From Micromussa lordhowensis (Eukaryota; Cnidaria; Anthozoa; Scleractinia; Lobophylliidae), in NCBI GenBank assembly GCA_964020085.1, contig OZ026598.1:18929101-18993100 (forward strand): a DNA stretch of 64,000 nt. Direction: 5' to 3'. The notes beneath the pieces are model-generated. The model made no database searches. It saw only the letters and a list, made by a program, of their open reading frames with translations, and was not told where the DNA came from. Shown one piece after another: positions 33,241-43,791 of this stretch (position 1 is the first letter of the stretch; every line of letters begins with the position of its first letter). Made by a program: the position numbers and the translations under genes.

Positions 33241-33427
33241 CAAGTAGGAATGGTGATAGTTTTGCAGAACGTTTTTGAGTTAGTTAGCTTCTCAGTATGT
33301 AGTGAGATTACGGGGCCTCTTCTCGCAGGCGTTGGGTTGACTGACGGTAACATCAACTTGAAAAGAAATCGTCATGTCATCAAGTTGCAAAAAGTAATGT
33401 TTAGTTGGGAAGCGAGTAAGAACAAAT

Positions 33428-33486
33428 TGACAGCAACAACAACAACAAAAACAACAACATCAACAGCAACAACAACAACAACAAAA
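33428..33486. repeat. CAA trinucleotide microsatellite
   Basis: Runs of ACAACA/CAGCAACAA. The open frame through it (33250-33552) gives a Thr-rich segment and is not convincing as a gene. Confidence 0.85.
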
Positions 33487-33559
33487 CTCTGGACGCGAGT
33501 GTGTGAGCAATCCATCAAAATTGTCGCAGATGCACCGGGTTGTGCGTTATGAAAGAGGA

Positions 33560-36281
33560 CAGAAAACACGCCATGAAAAGATAACCTTTATTTAGTGAAC
33601 TTCAAGGAATGAAAAAAAAAACCAACAACAAAATAAAGTTCTTCCAGCAAAATCTAGAAAGAAAAACTATTTTTTAGCAACTAAATTGTGTGATTATATA
33701 ATACAGTACATATTTTCCGAAGCTGTAAATATTTAAAACCAGTTTGTTATGAGAAAGGAATAAAGTTTAATACAATTGCACATATATTGGAACAATTTGA
33801 ATGACACTTGTTCACTCAGTTTAATGAATAAAGTATATCGCCAGAAACGGAATTTTACTTATAAACACTAACAATTTTACTAACAATTTTAGTTTCACTG
33901 GGTCATATATTATCAAATGTTACTTCAATCGATAACAGGAGTCCAAGGCCGGAAGCGAAAAAAAACAATATGCTGCTCTAAATCTACGATCAAACGTATT
34001 TTGGATTGCGGTACTATTAGCAAGAGAAAGTTTAAATTGCCACAACGGCGATGCCGAGGACGATTAAAGTCGATTAATAAATGAATTTATATTTAACCTA
34101 CGAATCTCGCAATAATCTAGGCTCGTTCAATTTGTCCATTACTGTCAGAGCTATCCTAAAACTGAATAGGTAAGACGGCGTTAATTCGAAAAATGAATTT
34201 AAAAATTCACGTTCTCCTAGCCTGCAACAGCAGTAAATGCGGTCTGCGTTCGCAGGCTAACGTTCTCCAGACTAAGCATAATTTGGTCATTTCACGTCGT
34301 TTTTAAACACTGTTTACCTAGAGCTGAAAACACTGTCCCACTGTCCTAACTCAGTGGATTTTATACTGAGTGCTAAAACGTCGAGAAGCCGAAATCTCCG
34401 TCACAAGTACGTGTGTTCTAATAAAAGCTCATTCCTGGCATAGATTGCATCACCGAAGTACTTCTCCTGGTTATGGACTCCTGCTTACCGTAGCACATTC
34501 AAATATCAAGGGCATACATTGAAGTATTATATTAATAACGTTGTCAATCTGCTACTTATATATACTTTATATTAAAGACTAGTCAAATTTAATTTCTTTT
34601 CATACAGCGTATGACATATGCAGACTGCAGATTGCAGACTGTATACTGAAGTCTGGAGACTTTAACTAATATCGCGTTCACATTTCCATTAGCGATAGCT
34701 AACCGTAAACAGGCTACTGAGCGCTGTTCAGGTTCATTGAGTGATATTCAGGTTAATCAGAGCGGCATTTAGGCCTAATTATAGTTTGGAGTCTGTCATA
34801 CACCGCTTTTCAGATACATTCAATAGATATGGGCATGGTTTTTATCTTTACTTCTTTTAATAACTGTTTGGTTGCTTGAAAAACATCAGAAAACTAACAG
34901 ATTATACAGCAGGCAGAAGAAAACATTTGCAGTTCAGTCTAGATTATAACTTTCAGTTTGTGGCGTTTTCATCACCATGTTGTAGCAAAAATAATTTGGG
35001 GAAAATTACAGTCCGGGTGTTTTAAAATATGAACCACCAGGTTGGTACATTAAATTAAGCAGTAAAAAAAAAAAATGATGATAAAGTAGATTGATACCAT
35101 TAGCACTTACTTTAAAGCTATTAGCCAGATATTGATTCTAAATTATTATCAGATATGAAAATTTAAAATTCACATTAAAAATATCCTCCTTTATGACACG
35201 CTTATTCGAGACATCATAAATGCCACAATGCTTTATTTGTTAAAGGAAACACTGAATCAATAACCAAACTTGCACAGAGATGATTTATTTTCTTTACATG
35301 GGAAAAGAATAGCTTTGTAGACGAAGTCTGATGAAAACCAACAAAACATGAATGATATTTATAAAATAGTAATACAAATAAGATAACAACTTTTTTCGAA
35401 GGGCAAAAAATTGTGCTCGGGTTTATTTTGGACAGTTTCTGGCACAGCCAAAGACAGAGTCTCGTGAAATTCCGAAACTAGAATCAAGCTTCTGTGAGGT
35501 ACAATATACAATGCTGGGCAAGCATGGCGAGAATAAGTTGGACAAAGAAAGTGAGGAAGAACTAACTGCTCCTCTTAATTGACAATTCTGATTTAACATA
35601 AACTTTTTTTTACGCAATTTTACGTAATACCATTAACTATAATATGTCGCTTTGCAGTTCATCTGCAGGTTTGCAAACCATTTGTTGCGTTACTTTTACC
35701 GACAATGGGGAGGCTATATCCAGATAGCGATTGTAAAGTAACGTTACTTTTGGAATTCCACTATGACACTTACAATATCGGTCGATGACGGCCTGCCGTG
35801 TCTTACAACTAGACGACCGTGCTTGTAAAGTCAGTTAGGTTTAAACTTACTTTTACATAGGGCAAGATGGGCTAAAAATTTAGTAGATAAAATGGTTTTT
35901 CTCTAGGCGTTTTATATGGACTTGTTCTTCCCTGAATGATGGACTTCTGGTTTGCTCAGTTCACGTTGTTGATTTGCTTCTTTTGTCGTCCAGTGAAAGT
36001 GTTCATTGCCACATCAACTCCAAGGAAATTCAGAAGCAGGTCGACGGATTTCTCTGGTAGAATGCTTCAAAGGTGAAAAAAGAGCAACCTTGTTATGACA
36101 AGTAAAGCAGAACTTCGCCAATAATTTTTTTGCAACTCTACCAGTTTTAGTTCCTTCTCCATCCAGGAGCAGAAGCCAATTCCGTTTGAAATGGTATCTT
36201 TTAGGCGTCACGTACATGTAAAGCTCGGGCAAAACCCAGATTAGTCTGCTTTACCTTTAGGGGTTTAATTCCATTAACAAT
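33560..36281. other. Gene-free AT-rich stretch
   Basis: No gene supported. A small hairpin element with AGCCTGC...GCAGGCT ends lies at 34218-34260, and an A/T-rich microsatellite-like patch around 35060. Confidence 0.4.
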
Positions 36282-36735
36282 ACACATGAAAAAATTACTC
36301 GATTATGAGTGGCTGAGAGCAGTGCAGTTCAAGCGTAACACCAGTGCAAAAAGTGTAACACCGGTGCAAAAAGTGTAACACCAGTGCAAATTACACATCA
36401 TAATTCTGGATAATGATTGGCAGAAAGACAATAAGAAACTTTATAGGCAAATGATGTCATGCAATGCAATGACAAAAATTTTGTACAGAAACTCTGAAAA
36501 AAGTTTTCTGGAATGCGAAAAAAGTGGCTTCAAGAAACATCTTCCAGCACTTTTTCCGCGTGAATGTTTTTCATGTTTGTATTATTAATAAGTAATCATA
36601 CGGTTTTTTGCGGTCAATTTGGAATTAATTTCCACTTGCGAGTTTTTCAAAAAGCTTAAATTGCACTCGCCGAAGCGGTTCGTACAATTTCGGCTTTTTG
36701 AAAAACTCACTTGTGCAAATTAAATACAAACTGAA
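36282..36735. repeat. Dispersed repeat, copy 2, with 20-bp tandem triplet and terminal hairpin
   Basis: Relative of 3705-4105. Near its left end a 20-bp unit, AGTGTAACACCAGTGCAAAA, occurs three times in a row (about 36332-36391). At its right end, GAGTTTTTCAAAAAGC and its inverse GCTTTTTGAAAAACTC (36641-36711) form a hairpin. Confidence 0.65.
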
Positions 36736-36954
36736 CTTGAAACCGTCTAATTACCTATACTTATTTCGACGATCATCCCTGACCTAATTTCATATGGGAG
36801 TTCCCTGCCCCTGTGGTTAACTGTAAAGCCAATGTGCCTCTGCAACAACATACATGGATTGGGCGTGCCTTTTTGGGATTTCAAAAGGAATTGTCAAAAA
36901 CTACCCATCTTCAAGACAAGCCCATCATTGCGTTTACATATAGAATTGCTGAAC

Positions 36955-39233
36955 CTACTGTTGCAAGGCTTTTGAGATATATGCTCCTCTAGGCATCATA
37001 AGGAGGGTCTGGTTCATTTCTATGGCATCAACAATCTTTGATGCTGCATATTGTGGAGTTAGCACACCAAATCCCAGCAAATGAGGAAACCTAGAAAAAC
37101 ATAATAATTAGTTAATAAACTTTGGAGTTAACTTTGTGAACAGATTGTGTACTGGACAGCAATCACAATTTGGAAATTAAAAAAATAAACAAACTTTGGA
37201 ATGTAAATGGATGAGTAACCAGGATATGACATAGTGAAGATTTAGAATACATTCTCTGGTTTAAATAGTTTGAAATTACGAGCTTTCAATTGCCATTCAT
37301 ACAACATGTATAAGACTGTAGACTAGTAATCAAAAGCTCATAACTATAAGCTATTTTAACCAAAGAATGTTTTCTAAATCTCCTCTATGTCATATCCTAG
37401 TTACTCATCCATTTACATTTCAAAGTTTGTACGTCTAATTTTGTCCCAATCTTCCTCCTACTTTTCTTCCTCCTTCACTACCCCAGCTGCTTCTCCTTCT
37501 ACCTTCGATTCTCTTTATCCAGCCTCTCCTCTTTAACCCTCTTTCCTTCTCTGACTACCTTTCCTTCCATTTGTCTAACATCATCTTCCTCTTCCTTCCA
37601 TCACCAGACTCCAATCCTTCACTTTCTCCACTAAAACTCATATTATCAATGCATTATTTTCCTTATACAGGGAAGCAGCACTTACCTGAACTTGACGCCT
37701 TCAAACATTCCAGTAGTTATTAGTGAAGGGCACACTGTTGTGAACTGAATACCAGTCATTCCTTGACTGGCCAGTTCTTGACGTAATGACTCCATCAGAC
37801 CAACAGCTGCAAACTTTGATGAGCAGTAGTCAACTGCACCAGGAAGACCAGTGCAGCCAGCTAACGAGGCAATGCTTACTATGTGGCCGTGGTTGTGTTG
37901 AAGCATACTTGGAAGAAATTCTTTGATTGTCTTTATGGAGCAAACAAAGACCGTAATATTTAGTAACTTATAAACCACCTAGGCTTGATTTCTGCCGCTC
38001 TGTAGGGTCTCGTCTGCGTCCCTCCCCTAGAAGGGGGAGGAGCGTGGGCTCCTTTCCCAAATAGCGGCTGGTAATCAAGCCTAAAAACCACCTGGATGTT
38101 GCTGCCTGTATCTTCCAGCTAACTTAAATATCATGGGCACAGTGCATGCAAAGTGGGATCTACATAGTCTTGATCTGCATGCACTGTGTGCCTAAAACAG
38201 GGCGAGTTGGGGGGCAAGGGGGCTATGGTCCTCTTTTAAATTGACCAGCCAAGTGGAAGTTTTCATTTGGTTTGGAAGAGGGGTGGAGGCTTGTGCTCCA
38301 CCACAATTTCTTCTTTATCATTTTAAATATTATTTAGCATTTTTTAACCATTGCTTTCCTTTAGGAAATCTTAGTTTATATTTAAATTAAATCCCCTTTT
38401 TATTAACTTAGTTGACTGGATAACGATGCTACAGTGTAAGTGAATGTCGAAACATTACTTTTAGACCAAAATGTTTTTCAAATTTTCCATTTGATTGCAG
38501 TTTTTTTTTACCACGGTGTAACAAGGATGATGATGATGTATGAAATAAGCATCCAATATTTCTCAGTGCCAATTGAATGATGACTATACACATAGTATGC
38601 TTTGAACAATTTATTTTAATCCACAGAGACATGCTGAAACGTTTCTGTGTACAGTACCTTCAATTAATGTGTGACAAAAATGAATATTTTAGTAGACTAG
38701 ATTGAGATACAGCCCTCATATGCTCCTCTACCCTCTTGGGTCAAGATGCCTCTATCATTTAAAAACTTACCCAGAAATGAGCAAGGGAGTTTACATCAAA
38801 AGTGGCCAAAATCTCTTCATCGCTTGTTTCCAGTAGTTTCTTTCCTGTAACAATACCAGCATTGTTTACAAGGAGGGAAACTTCACCAACTTCCTCTCTC
38901 ACTTTCTTTGCCATCTTGTAAACTTCATTCCTATCTCGCAGGTTACACTCGTAAAAATGTGCCACACCCCCAGCAGCTTCTATCTCCTTTGCTACGGCTT
39001 CAAGTCCATCACTATTGATGTCCCATATTACCATTCTACAACCTGTCAAATGATCAAGTGTTCAAATGCAAGATGAGGTTCTAAAATTTTAATCTAAAGG
39101 AACATGTTTGATGCATACATAGCTGAACTTAACATTAGCTGCAACAATATTATTGCTAAAAGTAAGTGAAGAATGATCCTCGCAGTGAATTTTCCAATTT
39201 AAGCAACTGGAAAGAAGAAGCCTGAAAAAATCA

Positions 39234-39267
<34 letters not shown>

Positions 39268-39486
39268 GATACCGGTGGGATGCTCTACCAACTGAGCTAT
39301 GAAGCCACACATTGGGAGCGAGGTCAGTTTGTTGAGTTCATATCTTCCCGTGAGGAGTGAAATGATGTAAATATATATGAAATAATTCATATTTTTGAAC
39401 TGCGGTCATAGATGAAAGTGAAGAATGATCCTCGCAGTGAATTTTCCAATTTAAGCAACTGGAAAGAAGAAGCCTGAAAAAAATCA

Positions 39487-39520
<34 letters not shown>

Positions 39521-39739
39521 GATACCGGTGCGATGCTCTAGCAACTGAGCTATGAAGCCACACATTGGGAGCGAGGTCAGTTGGTTGAGTTCATATCTTC
39601 CCGTGAGGAGTGAAATGATGTAAATATATATGAAATAATTCATATGTTTGAACTGCGGTCATAGATGGAAGTGAAGAATGATCCTCGCAGTGAATTTTCC
39701 AATTTAAGCAACTGGAAAGAAGAAGCCTGAAAAAAATCA

Positions 39740-39773
<34 letters not shown>

Positions 39774-39992
39774 GATACCAGTGCGATGCTCTACCAACTG
39801 AGCTATGAAGCCACACATTGGGAGCGAGGTCAGTTTGTTGAGTTCATATCTTCCCGTGAGGAGTGAAATGATGTAAATATATATGAAATAATTCATATGT
39901 TTGAACTGCGATCATAGATGAAAGTGAAGAATGATCCTCGCAGTGAATTTTCCAATTTAAGCAACTGGAAAGAAGAAGCCTGAAAAAAATCA

Positions 39993-40026
<34 letters not shown>

Positions 40027-40245
40027 GATACCGGTGCGATGCTCTACCAACTGAGCTATGAAGCCACACATTGGGAGCGAGGTCAGTTTGTTGAGTTCAT
40101 ATCTTCCCGTGAGGAGTGAAATGATGTAAATATATATGAAATAATTCATATGTTTGAACTGCGGTCATAGATGAAAGTGAAGAATGATCCTCGCAGTGAA
40201 TTTTCCAATTTAAGCAACTGGAAAGAAGAAGCCTGAAAAAAATCA

Positions 40246-40279
<34 letters not shown>

Positions 40280-40498
40280 AATACCGGTGCGATGCTCTAG
40301 CAACTGAGCTATGAAGCCACACATTGGGAGCGAGGTCAGTTTGTTGAGTTCATATCTTCCCGTGAGGAGTGAAATGATGTAAATATATATGAAATAATTC
40401 ATATGTTTGAACTGCGGTCATAGATGAAAGTGAAGAATGATCCTTGCAGTGAATTTTCCAATTTAAGCAACTGGAAAGAAGAAGCCTGAAAAAAATCA

Positions 40499-40532
<34 letters not shown>

Positions 40533-41008
40533 AATACCGGTGCGATGCTCTAGCAACTGAGCTATGTAGCCACACATTGGGAGCGAGGTCAGTTTGTTGA
40601 GTTCATATCTTCCCGTGAGGAGTGAAATGATGTAAATATATAATTCTGAAATAATTCATATGTTTGAACTGCGGTCATAGATGAAAGTGAAGAATGATCC
40701 TCGCAGTGAATTTTCCAATTTAAGCAACTGGAAAGAAGAAGCCTGAAAAAAATCAGGGCTTCAATGGGATTCGAACCCGTGACCTCCGCGATACCGGTGC
40801 GATGCTCAACCAACTGAGCTATGAAGCCACACATTGGGAGCGAGGTCAGTTTGTTGAGTTCATATCTTCCCGTGAGGAGTGAAATGATGTAAATATATAT
40901 GAAATAATTCATATGTTTGAACTGCGGTCATAGATGAAAGTGAAGAATGATCTTCGCAGTGAATTTTCCAATTTAAGCAACTGGAAAGAAGAAGCCTGAA
41001 AAAAATCA

Positions 41009-41042
<34 letters not shown>

Positions 41043-41424
41043 GATACCAGTGCGATGCTCTACCAACTGAGCTATGAAGCCACACATTGGGAGCGAGGTC
41101 AGTTTGTTGAGTTCATATCTTCCCGTGACAAGTGAAATGATGTAAATATATATGAAATAATTCATATGTTTGAACTGCGGTCATAGATGAATCCCGTTGA
41201 AGCCCTGATTTTTTTCAGGCTTCTTCTTTCCAGTTGCTTAAATTGGAAAATTCACTGCGAGGATCATTCTTCACTTTCATCTATGACCGCAGTTCAAACA
41301 TATGAATTATTTCATATATATTTACATCATTTCACTTGTCACGGGAAGATATGAACTCAACAAACTGACCTCGCTCCCAATGTGTGGCTTCATAGCTCAG
41401 TTGGTAGAGCATCGCACTGGTATC

Positions 41425-41458
<34 letters not shown>

Positions 41459-43212
41459 TGATTTTTTTCAGGCTTCTTCTTTCCAGTTGCTTAAATTGGA
41501 AAATTCACTGTGAGGATCATTCTTCACTTTCATCTGTGACCGCAGTTCAAACATATGAATTATTTCTCCATAGTATTTCGTAGATTATGAGCTTGAGATT
41601 CCCATGAGCAAGGTCACAGAAATCATAATACTCAGGAGTGACTAATCTCATTGTTTTTGTAGAATCCTAACTGCATACAGCTGTATGTAACTTTTCTTGA
41701 AACATTGATGTTCAATTATTATATTCTCAACATAGACAGAAGTATACGTAGTATGAAATTTACTTTTGAGTGTGGAATGAATTGTGAAATCTGAAGCTCA
41801 TAGTCTATCTAGAATAATATTATTTTATTGCTACATGTAACAGATAATAAAACTGATGTATTTGAACTTGAATCACATAGCTCAGCATTCTCGTCCCCAG
41901 AGGCCGCGCTCCTTTTGGTCAGCACCAAGAAATCACGACCTCTGGTCAGGTCCAACACCGGAAGTCCACGATTCACGGACTTCCCGTCACTCTGCGCATG
42001 CTCAGAGTCAAGTCTGACAAATCTGATTGGTTCTGGTTTCAATCTATTGTGTTCACAAAGCCATTCAAAAACAGAATGTCGTTGGACCAGGCCAGAGGTC
42101 GTGATTTCTTGGTGCTGACCAAAAGGAGCGCGGCCTCTGGGGACGAGAATGATAGCTCAGAGAATTCTCGCACCCTGATTGATTACCTAGGCGAGGCATT
42201 CAGCGTGGAATTGCAACTCTTCAACTGCAATGGCTTTTCTGGAGCATACGCTGAATATTGCAACATTTACACAGTAAATGAAACAGGGTTTCCTTTCATT
42301 TAAAACAAAGGCCATGCAATTCAAGAACAATTCTAAACCTGAATAACCTGGTGAATTCCACTTTAAATTTCACTTAAAAAAACTGATCTTTGCGATTCGT
42401 GCGATATTGGTTTTTCACATGAAATTTAATGTGGAATTCTCTCATCAGGTAATGAATTTTGCTACAGAATTATACTCCAGTAATGCACCTGACTACTCCC
42501 CCTGGGGGCTCATAATCATGCCTGGTCAGCTGTCATTTTGACATAATGAATTTACATAAATTATAAAAACAAAACTAAAAGGGAACGGGATATTTTTCTA
42601 AGGTGCTTTTCATCTTAAGTATATTTGTCATTTTTATAACACAACATAATTCCGATATTTTAAGCTGCTGAGCATGTGAGAGACGCCTGTCGGTGAGGTG
42701 GTTTCCTGTTTTCAACATTTTATGTCAACTAAATTTATAAAATCGGAAACAAGTGAAGTGATTTGAATACGCCCCACGGCTGTCCAAGCCATTTAATGTT
42801 TTAACTCCATACAAGGTTTATTTTTACCTTTAAGTCTTTGGAAATCGAACCGATTCGAGCTTATTCATTGCCATGTTCCATTTACATTGAGCTGAAGTTT
42901 GTAATTGAGAAATCATCAACTCAAATAAAAGTTAAAATAGCAACACAAACCTTTGGCTGCTAAACGAAGAGCAATCAATCTTCCAATTCCGCTTGCTGCC
43001 CCAGTCACCAGCGCGATATCTTTTAGAAGGCTCTTTCTTTGCGGGGGGAAAATCCACCTCAATCCTGACAAAAACACATGAAGCAAAACCCGGATGATAA
43101 TAGACGCGAATTCCCACATTAAAGACATAATGTAGCCTTTTCCCGTGAAATAGAGGAGAAAAAGAATGCCTTGAAAGGTCACCAGAGAGTACAAGACATA
43201 AACAAGCACCAT
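36955..43212 (-). CDS. SDR16C-type short-chain dehydrogenase (retinol/17-beta-hydroxysteroid dehydrogenase-like), complete 4-exon gene
   Basis: Exons on the minus strand: 42951-43212, 38771-39042, 37686-37930 and 36955-37090. Phases are 1, 0 and 2, and the total of 915 nt gives 304 residues, matching the about 300-310 of SDR16C5, HSD17B11 and relatives. The N-terminus is a hydrophobic anchor (residues 1-55). Then come TGAASGIG (70-77, dinucleotide binding), Asp95 at the end of the second strand (favours NAD), NNAG (147-150) and the catalytic tetrad Asn172, Ser200, Tyr213 and Lys217 (YCSSK). The enzyme should oxidise or reduce retinoids or steroids at ER or lipid-droplet membranes. The exact substrate cannot be read from sequence. 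Its start codon is 580 bp from the divergent VPS13D start. Confidence 0.95.
37981..38084. mobile_element. Short MITE with TIRs and 9-bp target duplication
   Basis: Ends AGGCTTGATT (37981-37990) and AATCAAGCCT (38073-38082) are exact inverses. AAACCACCT occurs on both sides (37972-37980 and 38085-38093), a likely 9-bp target-site duplication. It lies in intron 2 of the dehydrogenase, only 50 bp upstream of the exon 3 acceptor. The right half of the same family occurs alone at 47575-47630. Confidence 0.75.
39235..39306 (-). tRNA. tRNA-Thr-like (anticodon GGT), array copy 1
   Basis: The 72-nt cloverleaf has a paired acceptor stem (GGCTTCA/TGAAGCC), box A TAGCTCAGTTGG and box B GGTTCGAATCC, with a pol III T-run just downstream. 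The anticodon stem begins TCCCA, which pairs poorly, and position 33 is C (loop CCGGTAT), so it is probably not a functional tRNA. Confidence 0.5.
39488..39559 (-). tRNA. tRNA-Thr-like (anticodon GGT), array copy 2
   Basis: Same structure. The D loop has TTGCTAG instead of TTGGTAG, base 33 is C, and there is a 31-39 mismatch (A-C). Confidence 0.5.
39741..39812 (-). tRNA. tRNA-Thr-like (anticodon GGT), array copy 3
   Basis: Loop CTGGTAT keeps the universal U33. The 31-39 pair is A-C mismatched. Boxes A and B are perfect. Confidence 0.6.
39994..40065 (-). tRNA. tRNA-Thr-like (anticodon GGT), array copy 4
   Basis: Boxes A and B are intact. Base 33 is C, with a 31-39 A-C mismatch. Confidence 0.5.
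40247..40318 (-). tRNA. tRNA-Thr-like (anticodon GGT), array copy 5
   Basis: The anticodon stem is fully paired (TCGCA with TGCGG, including A31-T39), but base 33 is C and the D loop has TTGCTAG. Confidence 0.5.
40500..40571 (-). tRNA. tRNA-Thr-like (anticodon GGT), array copy 6
   Basis: As copy 5, with a further acceptor-stem change (GGCTACA), which breaks one acceptor pair. Confidence 0.45.
40757..40828 (-). tRNA. tRNA-Thr-like (anticodon GGT), array copy 7
   Basis: A T-stem change (CCCAT instead of CCCGT) breaks one pair. Base 33 is C and the D loop ends GGTT. The spacer that follows carries a 4-bp insertion. Confidence 0.45.
41010..41081 (-). tRNA. tRNA-Thr-like (anticodon GGT), array copy 8
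   Basis: U33 is present (loop CTGGTAT) and boxes A and B are intact, with a 31-39 A-C mismatch. The spacer carries CCCGTGACAAGTG, a variant shared only with the inverted copy 9. Confidence 0.6.
41191..41204 (+). pseudogene. 3' tail of a tenth tRNA copy at the inversion point
   Basis: ATCCCGTTGAAGCC, the last 14 nt of the tRNA, followed by the usual downstream spacer on the plus strand. It marks where the array was cut in the T arm and joined in inverted orientation. Confidence 0.75.
41386..41457 (+). tRNA. tRNA-Thr-like (anticodon GGT), inverted copy 9
   Basis: Plus-strand copy with the same tRNA sequence as copy 8: U33 present, box A TAGCTCAGTTGG, box B GGTTCGAATCC, then CTGATTTTTTT as a pol III terminator. 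The 31-39 position is A-C. Confidence 0.6.
41888..42149. mobile_element. MITE with 69-bp terminal inverted repeats
   Basis: Left arm 41888-41956 and right arm 42081-42149 are near-identical inverses (TTCTCGTCCCCAGAGGCCGC at the outside, then CCTTTTGGTCAGCACCAAG), separated by about 124 bp. It lies in intron 1 of the dehydrogenase. The open frames through it on both strands are a consequence of the inverted repeat. Confidence 0.9.
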
Positions 43213-43791
43213 ATTTCAATCAAAGCCGCAAAATATAAAGCAATCTAAATCTCCGCTACATGTAATGTTCTCACAGCAGCTGCTCACATGACTTCCGGAA
43301 GACTGGGGAGAGGAAGTTAATTTGCAGATTTGACAGACAGAGCTTATCGATACTGAATCGAAGGGCCTATAAGGATGTAATGGCATCAGTAGCGCTTGAA
43401 TCCTTTCGTACACTTTTCATCGTCGGTCCAAGCAGTTCTCTCTCCGAGAAGCGAACAGTTTCCTGAGAGCGTAGCTCAAGGCAAACTGTGACAAGCCCAG
43501 TTGCTCCGCCATCTTTGATGAATACCCATGAGACTTTGTAAGCGCAAATGTGAACCCGCGATATTTTTGGTGTCACGATTGAATCATCTCAAAGAGAAAG
43601 ATGAAGTAATTTTGAAAACGTGGAGAGTTAATGCCCTTTTATATCGGCTACGTTTCCCCACATTTGAAAAACGATGTGATGTTTTAGAATTGATGTTATT
43701 AAGCTTACCATTGAGTGCGACAACGATGTTGTGCAACGTGTATTTCGAAGAACATCACGGTTTAAATATTCATTAAGGGACTTGTAAAGTC
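43213..43791. promoter_or_regulatory. Divergent promoter interval, dehydrogenase (minus) / VPS13D (plus)
   Basis: 579 bp separate the two start codons, so both 5' untranslated regions and core promoters must lie here unless noncoding exons exist. No clear TATA box is seen for either gene, in keeping with housekeeping-type bidirectional promoters. A plus-strand open frame of 82 codons (43528-43776) lies inside. Confidence 0.55.
43528..43776 (+). other. 82-codon upstream open frame before VPS13D
   Basis: ATG to stop, in the same frame as VPS13D and closing 15 bp before the VPS13D start codon at 43792. The in-frame stop at 43774 confirms that translation of VPS13D cannot begin further upstream. 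The frame (MRLCKRKCEPAIFLVSRLNH...) has no recognised domain. It could be a regulatory upstream ORF if it lies within the transcript, or chance. Confidence 0.3.

Larger units (their letters stand above)
39163..41567. repeat. Tandem array of 253-bp tRNA-carrying units with inverted terminal copy
   Basis: Eight head-to-tail units of 253 bp (one of 257 bp) each contain a 72-bp tRNA-like gene on the minus strand plus a conserved spacer (GAATGATCCTCGCAGTGAAT ... TATATATGAAATAATTCATA). The units differ by only a few bases. A ninth unit on the plus strand (41277-41567) is an inverted copy of the last one. The array lies wholly in intron 1 of the dehydrogenase gene, its eight main units on the same strand as the host gene. 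Confidence 0.95.

Noticed and set aside
33250..33552. 100-codon frame with Thr-rich run
   Set aside because: Driven by the CAA microsatellite; no domain.
39199..41583. Repeated ~101-codon frames with CGFIAQLVEHRTGIAEVTGSNP
   Set aside because: These are translations of the tRNA genes and spacers in the array, a common false protein in annotations.
41809..42303. Three overlapping frames near the MITE
   Set aside because: Generated by the 69-bp inverted repeats; they encode the same arm on both strands.
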